From CAZNMF01 sp035547155 (GTDB lineage Bacteria; Acidobacteriota; Vicinamibacteria; Vicinamibacterales; SCN-69-37), in the NCBI GenBank assembly GCA_035547155.1, contig DASZVJ010000148.1, positions 1 to 21,852 of the forward strand: a stretch of 21,852 nucleotides of DNA, in the 5' to 3' direction. Position numbers and translations under genes: made by a program. The notes beneath the pieces were generated by a model. That model saw only the letters and a list, made by a program, of their open reading frames with translations, was not told the DNA's origin and ran no database searches. Of the stretch, positions 1 through 4,816 are shown piece by piece; within the stretch, counting starts at the first letter, position 1, and each line of letters starts with the position of its first letter.

Positions 1-47
1 TCGGGATCTCGAGGACCGTCGCCGGACCAGAGATAGTCGTCGCTCAT
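1..47 (-). CDS. Start of a probable anti-sigma or FecR-like gene (partial)
   Basis: Only the first 15 codons are inside the window; they read MSDDYLWSGDGPRDP. The ATG at 47-45 overlaps the TGA stop of the ECF sigma gene (46-44) in an ATGA arrangement, which implies translational coupling. A GGGAGG purine tract lies just upstream, inside the end of the sigma gene. From memory, an N-terminus of the MSDDYLW type is common in acidobacterial membrane proteins encoded straight after an ECF sigma factor, which act as anti-sigma or FecR-like regulators. The position agrees with that role. No zinc-finger, transmembrane or FecR domain can be seen because the gene runs off the left edge. The reading frame is well supported; the function rests on context. 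Confidence 0.6.
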   Translation of the reverse strand, partial: MSDDYLWSGDGPRDP

Positions 48-607
48 ACGGCCCTCCCGTCGAGACGTTCGCGAAGCAGCCGCATGCCGCGGTGCAAGTT
101 CACGCGCACGGCCCCTGGCGTCATGGCGGTGGTCTCCGCGATCTCGGGGCCAGTCATTCCCATGATCAGACGCATGGTCAGCGTCTCGCGGTACTGCTCG
201 GGCAGCGTGCGCAACGCCGCGTAGACGGCGATCACCTCGGACTGCCGGCTCGCATCGCCCGGAGCAAAGAGACGCGGCGGCAGCGCTTCCGCGCGCGGTG
301 TGCGGCGCAGGAAATCCAGCGCGCGATTGCGCGCGATCGTGGCCACCCAGGAGCCGAACGCCAACGGCTCTTCGAGCGCGTCGAGGCGCTGCATGGCCGT
401 CAGGAAGACGTCGTGCACGATGTCGTCGGCGTCGGCGGACGCCACGCGCGAGAGCACGATGCCCTGCACCATGCGCCCAAAGCGCACGTACAACTCCCCG
501 AACGCCGCACGATCCCCGGCTCGCGCGGCGACGACCAGGCGGGCGACGTCCGTCCGCCCATCGTCAGGTTGTTGCCGCGCCGCCACCGGCGCGGCCGTGA
601 ATGCCAT
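44..607 (-). CDS. RNA polymerase ECF-type sigma-70 factor
   Basis: The 187-aa product has the two-domain layout of ECF sigma factors. Region 2 (about residues 25-105) includes an AGDRAAFGELYVRFGRMV helix, the acidic DADDIVHDVFLTAM segment and the WVATIARNRALDFLRR segment that contacts the -10 element. Region 4 (about 125-185) has ALRTLPEQYRETLTMRLIMG followed by a helix-turn-helix (GPEIAETTAMTPGAVRVNLHRGMRLLRERL). The length is normal for the family. It would direct RNA polymerase to a small regulon, and the coupled downstream gene is the likely anti-sigma factor. It lies 12 bp downstream of the yceI-like gene on the same strand and is probably cotranscribed with it. There is no strong Shine-Dalgarno before the ATG at 607, so a start a few codons downstream is possible. 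Confidence 0.9.
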   Translation of the reverse strand: MAFTAAPVAARQQPDDGRTDVARLVVAARAGDRAAFGELYVRFGRMVQGIVLSRVASADADDIVHDVFLTAMQRLDALEEPLAFGSWVATIARNRALDFLRRTPRAEALPPRLFAPGDASRQSEVIAVYAALRTLPEQYRETLTMRLIMGMTGPEIAETTAMTPGAVRVNLHRGMRLLRERLDGRAV

Positions 608-619
608 GTCAGCTGGGCG

Positions 620-1303
620 TTACGCCGTCGTGCGTTTGCACTTGAACTCGATCTCGAGCTCGATCTTATCGTCGACGCTGAGCAGCCGCGCGAGCGACGG
701 CTTCGTCATCTTGAACGTCGCAAACGGGAACGTCGACGTCGCCCGTCCCGCGACCGCATCGTTGGTGAACGTCGCCACCACCGTCCACGTGACTTCGCTC
801 GTCACGCCGTGGACCGTCATGTCGCCGATCAGTTGAAAGCCGGCCTGCGCGCCCATGCCGCTCGGCAACGGCGACGGCAATCCCACGGCGCGTTTCGGCA
901 CGAACTCGAGCGACGGGTACTTCTGCGTCTCCAACGTGTTGTTCCGGACGTACCCGTCGCGCATCTGTTGATCGCTCTGGATCGTCGTCAAATCGACCGT
1001 GATCTTCGACTTGGCCGCGTCGATCGTGCCGTCCGGATTGACGACAATGGTGCCCGTGACAGCTTGCGTCGTTCCCACGGCATCACTCGGAAAGCTGATG
1101 CCGGCCAACTGTTCGCGGACCTTGTAGCGCGCAACCGTGCCCGCGCCGATGTCGAGTTTCGCAGGTTTGGTCGGATCGGGCGCCGGCCCCATCTGGGGCA
1201 TCGGGCCGCGCCCGCCTGCCGGCGGTGGACCTTGCTGCTCAGCCTGGCTCATGACGGGCATCAGGCTGACGAGGACGATTGCGAATGCCAAAGTCTTTCG
1301 CAC
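620..1303 (-). CDS. Secreted YceI-family lipid-binding-like protein
   Basis: The 227-aa product starts with a signal peptide (MRKTLAFAIVLVSLMPVMSQA, cleavage predicted after SQA). A short Pro/Gly-rich linker follows, then a YceI beta-barrel domain from about residue 55 to the end. Typical family features are AGISFPSDAVGTTQAVTG, ITVDLTTIQSDQQMRDGYVR, LETQKYPSLEFV, IGDMTVHGVTSEVTW and the FKMTKPSLARLLSVDDKIELEIEF ending. YceI proteins are periplasmic lipocalin-like barrels that bind isoprenoid-type lipids. The start is the GTG at 1303, because AAGGAG at 1317-1312 sits 8 nt before it; an in-frame ATG at 1369 would put an Arg/Ala-rich stretch before the signal peptide. The gene is first in a likely yceI, sigma, anti-sigma transcription unit, so it may be a target of that sigma factor (inference). 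Confidence 0.88.
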   Translation of the reverse strand: MRKTLAFAIVLVSLMPVMSQAEQQGPPPAGGRGPMPQMGPAPDPTKPAKLDIGAGTVARYKVREQLAGISFPSDAVGTTQAVTGTIVVNPDGTIDAAKSKITVDLTTIQSDQQMRDGYVRNNTLETQKYPSLEFVPKRAVGLPSPLPSGMGAQAGFQLIGDMTVHGVTSEVTWTVVATFTNDAVAGRATSTFPFATFKMTKPSLARLLSVDDKIELEIEFKCKRTTA

Positions 1304-1477
1304 GTGGCGTGCTCCTTGTTGTTGAGATCGAGCCGCACCGCTTCTGGCTGCGGCGTGTCGTGAGGCCATCGAGGGGCCGGACGATCCAGAGAGTGCCCCT
1401 CGTTTAACAAGGACGCCGGAGAGCGCCGAGTGTTACCGGCGGATCTGTGACAAAGGAGTGACTTCGGGCAGGCACGA

Positions 1478-1513
1478 GAGAGGACTCACACCTCCGCTCC
1501 CCCGGACCCGGAA
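1478..1513 (-). repeat. Degenerate copy of the 3' half of tRNA-Pro
   Basis: An ungapped comparison of 1478-1509 with 3809-3840 (the anticodon-to-T-arm part of tRNA-Pro) gives 25 identical bases of 32, in the same orientation. Shared blocks are GAGAGGA, ACCTCCG and CCCGGA/CCTCGG followed by CCC and G. The similarity continues to the GAAC after a one-base insertion. The rest of a tRNA is absent, so this is not a functional gene. It could be a remnant of a tRNA-borne attachment site at the far end of the accessory patch, or a chance match in GC-rich DNA. Confidence 0.35.
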
Positions 1514-1614
1514 CAGACAAGCGCGGTGGTCGCTCGTGACTTCCTGAGAATCTTGACGATCCGGTGTCCCACGATATGGCAGACTGAGGCCGCTCGAGGC
1601 CGGGTGTCCGTGTC

Positions 1615-1631
1615 CAACTTGCAAAAAGTTG
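1615..1631. promoter_or_regulatory. Inverted repeat upstream of higA-like gene (candidate operator)
   Basis: CAACTT-GCAAA-AAGTTG is a perfect 6-bp inverted repeat with a 5-bp spacer, 39 bp before the chosen higA-like start. The same stretch also carries two copies of the self-complementary TTGCAA. HigA-type antitoxins usually bind palindromes in their own promoter, so this is a plausible autoregulatory site. That role is an inference from position. Confidence 0.3.
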
Positions 1632-1670
1632 CAAAGCGCCAGGGCACTTCACGTTTCGAGAAGGACGGCC

Positions 1671-1994
1671 ATGTCCACGACGTTGTGTGCGAGGACTACG
1701 ACTAGCGGTCCGCGCTCGGTGCTCGACCTGAAGCGTCCGCCGACAGCGCCTGGCGCGATGCTGCTCGAGGAGTTCCTCAAGCCCGCTGGGCTCACGCAGA
1801 CCGCGGCGGCCGCGCGGATGCGCATGCCCTTGAACCGGCTCAACGAGATCATTCGCGGCCGCCGGGCGATCACCGCCGACACCGCGATCCGTCTGGCGGC
1901 CTTGTTCAAGATGTCGCCGGAGTTCTGGATGGGGCTCCAGACCGATTGGGATCTGTGGCATGCGCAGCACGCGCGGGCACGAGCGTCGGCGTAG
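1671..1994 (+). CDS. HigA-family (XRE) antitoxin-like DNA-binding protein
   Basis: The 107-aa product has an approximately 25-residue N-terminal extension, followed by the HigA/VapI-type core. The core comprises RPPTAPGAMLLEEFLKPAGL, a helix-turn-helix (TQTAAAARMRMPLNRLNEIIRGRRAIT), and the signature end AALFKMSPEFWMGLQTDWDLW. Proteins of this family bind DNA as dimers and usually neutralise a HigB/RelE-like mRNA interferase. The ATG at 1671 is chosen because AAGGA lies 5 nt before it. No toxin gene is visible immediately upstream or downstream, so this looks like an orphan antitoxin or a stand-alone regulator. It is the first gene of a plus-strand accessory patch with lower third-codon GC than the surrounding operons. 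Confidence 0.85.
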   Translation: MSTTLCARTTTSGPRSVLDLKRPPTAPGAMLLEEFLKPAGLTQTAAAARMRMPLNRLNEIIRGRRAITADTAIRLAALFKMSPEFWMGLQTDWDLWHAQHARARASA

Positions 1995-2082
1995 TTCGCG
2001 GTCTCGACGAACTCTCGAGACTGACCGCGTGACGACTGCCGCCACGCGTGATCTGACTGATGCTGTGTAGGCCGACCTGCGC

Positions 2083-2652
2083 GTGCTGTTGGAGCAATTC
2101 GTCTCACGGGCCGATGCAGCGACTGCGGTTGAGGAACTCGTCCAGTACGTCCGGCAGTATCACGCGCTTGCCCGTGGCGCTCGCCTTCAGCGCACGCAGC
2201 TTCACGAAAATCGAAACTGGACGAAGTCGATCCAGAAAGCAGCGCGGCGACTCGACCAGCTGATTACCCAGCGGACCTTCGACGCGGCGGGCCACAACCG
2301 CATCGTAGTGACCAGCACGAATCCTGCGATGTTCCACGCGGCTCGTACGCAGGTTGAAATTCAGAAATTGCTGCGCCTCGTCGACGACGTACTTCAGCAA
2401 TGGAAATTGCCACGAGGCGAAGCGGGCGATCCGGCCCTGACGCACCTGGAAGCGGCCGTTGCGGACGTTCTCGACCGCATCGGCATCAAGCTCAAGCAGG
2501 GTAACTCGACGCTCGCTGCGGTCCTTGAGTTCATCTACGTCGGCATCGGCAAACCGCCGGCGGAGACTCGTGACCGCAACGGTGCCAGACGCGCCATCAA
2601 GAATCTCGCGGAGTGGCGTGCTCTGCCACCACATCGGCGCTTCATGTTGTAG
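2083..2652 (+). CDS. Hypothetical protein, accessory patch
   Basis: The 189-aa product is not one I recognise. It looks like a real soluble, mostly helical protein: mixed composition, alternating charged and hydrophobic residues (VEELVQYVRQYHALA, QKLLRLVDDVLQQWKLP, LEAAVADVLDRIGIKL), no signal peptide and no membrane segment. Codon use is more relaxed than in the operons further right, with many A- or T-ending codons, consistent with acquired DNA. The opposite strand is also open here, but its product is rich in Arg and lacks recognisable features. The GTG at 2083 is the first usable start after an in-frame TAG at 2068-2070. There is no good ribosome binding site, so the gene may be truncated at its 5' end. 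It begins about 90 bp after the higA-like gene, but I see no toxin motif in it. Confidence 0.5.
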   Translation: MLLEQFVSRADAATAVEELVQYVRQYHALARGARLQRTQLHENRNWTKSIQKAARRLDQLITQRTFDAAGHNRIVVTSTNPAMFHAARTQVEIQKLLRLVDDVLQQWKLPRGEAGDPALTHLEAAVADVLDRIGIKLKQGNSTLAAVLEFIYVGIGKPPAETRDRNGARRAIKNLAEWRALPPHRRFML

Positions 2653-2792
2653 ATTCGGCGCGAATCGCTCGGCATTTCTAATACCGCCGCTCGGCGAGTC
2701 GCGGAGATAGTTGCTTCGTATGCAGGCGTCGGCGGCCCAGGATTTCGCCCTCATCCTTCAGCAGACAGGGACCCTCCCCCACGGGTGCTCCA

Positions 2793-2814
2793 AACGTTCT
2801 TTGGGAACGTTCTT
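2793..2814. repeat. Two direct copies of AACGTTCTT (candidate operator)
   Basis: AACGTTCTT occurs at 2793-2801 and again at 2806-2814, a 13-bp period. Each copy contains the self-complementary AACGTT. They lie 86-107 bp before the UPF0175-like antitoxin start. Tandem half-sites in this position are typical for autoregulated toxin-antitoxin promoters. The function is inferred from location only. The rest of 2653-2899 shows nothing else that I can support, apart from a TACACT at 2858-2863 that could be a -10 element. Confidence 0.3.
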
Positions 2815-2899
2815 CGCGAAGTCAGACGTGCTTTTCTGGGCCTCAGTGCCGCGGTGGTACACTGGCAGCGATCCTCGGCTACCAAGGAGCGCTGGGCCA

Positions 2900-3190
2900 A
2901 TGGCTCATCTGCATGTAGATCTCACGATCCCGGATACGGTCAGTGACGGGCTGCGAGAGGCCCTTCAGCAGGAAGCACGGGAACAGACCGTTCTGGCCCT
3001 CTTTCGCCGGGGCGTCTGTTCGGCGGGTCTGGCAGCGCAGCTTCTGGATCGGACCTACAACGACTTTCTCGACTTTCTCAAAGAGCGTGGCGTCGACTAC
3101 TCAGCCGGAGACGCCGACGATAAGGCAGCGGACGAGGCGACGCTTCGATGGCTGCGCACGCTGGCAACGAACAAACGCGAGCCCGCATGA
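2900..3190 (+). CDS. UPF0175-family antitoxin-like protein
   Basis: The 96-aa product matches the UPF0175 family in size and layout. It has an N-terminal beta strand (MAHLHVDLTIPDTVSDGL), a helix (REALQQEAREQTVLALFRRG), a helix-turn-helix-like VCSAGLAAQLLDRTYNDFLDFLKERGVDY, and an acidic tail. UPF0175 proteins are commonly encoded directly before DUF3368 PIN-like proteins and are regarded as the antitoxin and promoter-binding partner. The ATG at 2900 is preceded by AAGGAG at 2884-2889. An in-frame start nearly 190 bp upstream would add a Pro/Ser/Arg-rich segment unlike the family. The stop overlaps the next gene's start (ATGA), so the two are translated together. Confidence 0.85.
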   Translation: MAHLHVDLTIPDTVSDGLREALQQEAREQTVLALFRRGVCSAGLAAQLLDRTYNDFLDFLKERGVDYSAGDADDKAADEATLRWLRTLATNKREPA

Positions 3191-3693
3191 GACTGGTCGT
3201 TGATGCCGGTCCCGTCATCGCGCTGTCCAAGACCGGCCACCTCGATCTCCTCCCCGCTCTCTTTGACGATATCGTCGTCCCGCGTGCCGTCCTCGATGAA
3301 GTCGCAGCACCCGGCGATGCGCGGCCTGGATGCGAGATTCGGAACCGCGCCTGGGCCGTCACACGCAGCGCATCCACATCAGAGCGCATCGAACTCCAGC
3401 GCGTCTCCGACATCGCGGCGGGCGAAGCGGAAGCCATTCTGCTTGCTGCCGAGGCCTCTGAGTCGACCGTGCTCCTCGTCGATGATCGTCGTGCTCGCCG
3501 CATCGCTGAAGCGCGCGGCCTTCGCACGCTGCGAACCGGCGCACTCCTGGTCGCCGCAGCGCAGCAGGCTTTCCTGCAGCCTGCGGACGTCCGGCGGGCG
3601 ATCGCGACACTCCAGCACGAACGCTATCTCGACGATCGAGCGGCAGCAGACATCCTCTCGTTGCTGGAGACTCTTGGAAAACGTAGTGAGTAA
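3187..3693 (+). CDS. DUF3368 PIN-like toxin (VapC-like)
   Basis: The 168-aa product has the PIN-like DUF3368 architecture. The N-terminal VVDAGPVIALSKTGHLDLLPALF supplies the first acidic metal ligand (Asp5). The central VPRAVLDEV and GEAEAILLA supply further acidic residues. LLVDDRRARRIAEARGL holds the paired Asp motif. Family members are predicted Mg-dependent ribonucleases acting as toxins, held in check by the UPF0175 partner encoded upstream. The start is the ATG at 3187 overlapping the antitoxin stop, which removes 13 residues of the longer frame. All acidic positions expected for an active PIN fold appear present, so the toxin is probably functional. Cellular target and activity cannot be told from sequence. 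Confidence 0.85.
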   Translation: MRLVVDAGPVIALSKTGHLDLLPALFDDIVVPRAVLDEVAAPGDARPGCEIRNRAWAVTRSASTSERIELQRVSDIAAGEAEAILLAAEASESTVLLVDDRRARRIAEARGLRTLRTGALLVAAAQQAFLQPADVRRAIATLQHERYLDDRAAADILSLLETLGKRSE

Positions 3694-3728
3694 GCTCTGG
3701 CGACTTGGATTCGCGCCGAGGCCGCTGA

Positions 3729-3768
3729 GCGCCGTCAGGCGCGAGGCGGCCGAAGCCTGAAGGCCTCG
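3729..3768. terminator. Two GC-rich hairpins between toxin gene and tRNA-Pro
   Basis: GCGCC-GTCA-GGCGC (3729-3742) is a perfect 5-bp hairpin. It is followed by CGAGGC (3742-3747) pairing with GCCTCG (3763-3768). They lie between the convergent toxin gene and the surE/tRNA-Pro unit, where a bidirectional terminator would be expected. No clear T tract follows on either strand, so intrinsic termination is uncertain. Confidence 0.25.
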
Positions 3769-3777
3769 TCCCGGCCG

Positions 3778-3875
<98 letters not shown>

Positions 3876-3884
3876 ACAACCGGC

Positions 3885-4643
3885 CTATCTTACCCCAGCG
3901 GCGCCGATCTGCGTTAGCGCGTCGACCTGGCGCAAGGCCTGATGGTCCGTGAGATCCGGCTGCAGCGGCGACACCGAGATGTAGCCCTCGCGGATCGCCT
4001 GATGATCCGACTGGTCGTGCAGCTGCCAGTCGTCCTCGGCTTCTTCGATCCAGAAATACGGCCGGCCGCGCGGATCGACGCGGCGATCGACCTTCGTGAT
4101 GTGATTGCGCTTCGCCTGCACCGTCACCCGCGTGCCCTTGATCGCGCCCTGCGGCACGTTGATGTTGAGAAAGCTGCGCGCGGGCAGCGGACGCGCGAGC
4201 AGCGCGGCCGACAACGCGGCGGCTGCCGTTGCAGCAGGACCGAAATTCCACACGCCGCTCGTGAACTCGAGCGAGACGGCCACGGCCGGATAGCCGAGCA
4301 GCGCCGCTTCGAGCGCGCCCGCGACCGTGCCCGAGTACGTCACGTCGTCGCCGATGTTCAAGCCCTTGTTGATGCCGGAGACGACGAGATCGGGCGGGCC
4401 GTCGAGCACTTCGGCAATCGCGATGTTGATGCAGTCGGTGGGCGTGCCGTCGACGGCGAAGACGCGATCGCGGATCGACTCGAGACGCAGCGGCCGCCGC
4501 AGCGTCAGCGCATGCCCGACCGCGCTCGCCTCCGTCTGCGGCGCGACGATGATGACCTCGCCGAGCGGCTGCAACGCCGCCGCGAGCGCTTCGATTCCAG
4601 GCGAGAAATAGCCGTCGTCGTTGGTGACCAGAATGCGGGGCAT
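3885..4643 (-). CDS. surE: 5'/3'-nucleotidase SurE
   Basis: SurE is a metal-dependent nucleoside-monophosphate phosphatase linked to stationary-phase survival and nucleotide salvage. The 252-aa product has every family hallmark. The N-terminal MPRILVTNDDGYFSPGIEAL carries the metal-binding Asp-Asp. PLGEVIIVAPQTEASAVGHALTL supplies the Ser ligand region. FAVDGTPTDCINIA is the nucleotide-binding motif. DLVVSGINKGLNIGDDVTYSGTVAGALEAAL holds the catalytic Asn and Gly-rich loop. The C-terminal part includes FLNINVP and the GYISVSPLQPDLTDH tail. Length is normal. The ATG at 4643 gives the canonical N-terminus. The tRNA-Pro gene follows after 9 bp on the same strand. Confidence 0.97.
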   Translation of the reverse strand: MPRILVTNDDGYFSPGIEALAAALQPLGEVIIVAPQTEASAVGHALTLRRPLRLESIRDRVFAVDGTPTDCINIAIAEVLDGPPDLVVSGINKGLNIGDDVTYSGTVAGALEAALLGYPAVAVSLEFTSGVWNFGPAATAAAALSAALLARPLPARSFLNINVPQGAIKGTRVTVQAKRNHITKVDRRVDPRGRPYFWIEEAEDDWQLHDQSDHQAIREGYISVSPLQPDLTDHQALRQVDALTQIGAAGVR

Positions 4644-4664
4644 CGGACGAATGCTATCGCAGGC

Positions 4665-4816
4665 GGCGGGCTGCAGTCTGCCGTCTGCAGGCGGCGAAGA
4701 TCGCGTAGGGGCCGCCCTTGTGGCGGCCCGGTGAAGGGCCGGGCGACCACAAGGGTCGCCCCAACGTGTCTATCGCGCCGCAGCCTGCAGACCGCAGCCC
4801 GCAGCCCGCAGCCCGC
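4665..4816. repeat. Nested palindromic repeat element with GCAGCCC tandem repeats
   Basis: The stretch between surE and the PilX-like gene is built from inverted repeats. The inner 4708-4762 is an imperfect hairpin whose 24-nt arms begin GGGGC and differ at only about three positions, around a TGAAGGG-like loop. It is flanked by a second imperfect inverted repeat: left 4665-4695 contains GCGGGCTGC and GTCTGCAGGC, and their complements occur in 4779-4816. The right arm ends with GCAGCCC repeated three times (4794-4814). The last bases touch the TAG stop of the PilX-like gene. This looks like a REP- or MITE-like dispersed element that may also act as a transcription terminator. Confidence 0.65.

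Larger units (their letters stand above)
1304..1670. other. Intergenic stretch between yceI-like and higA-like genes
   Basis: This 367-bp stretch has no convincing coding frame; I looked for a HigB/RelE-type toxin ahead of higA on the plus strand and found no such motif. It must hold the divergent promoters of the yceI-like gene and the higA-like gene. It also holds a degraded tRNA-like fragment and a short inverted repeat, both listed separately. On the minus strand, GGTAAC followed about 15 nt later by GTCC could be a weak ECF-type promoter for the yceI unit, but this is speculative. Confidence 0.4.

Noticed and set aside
1404..2045. Possible HigB-like toxin or other gene upstream of the higA-like gene
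   Set aside because: The plus strand between 1376 and 1670 has stops in all frames and no RelE/HigB motif; the minus-strand frame is Arg/Ser-rich and overlaps the higA-like gene.
2104..2754. Minus-strand open frame of 216 codons opposite the 189-aa accessory gene
   Set aside because: Its product has a higher Arg content and no features. The plus-strand product is more protein-like and collinear with the neighbouring accessory genes. The choice is not certain.
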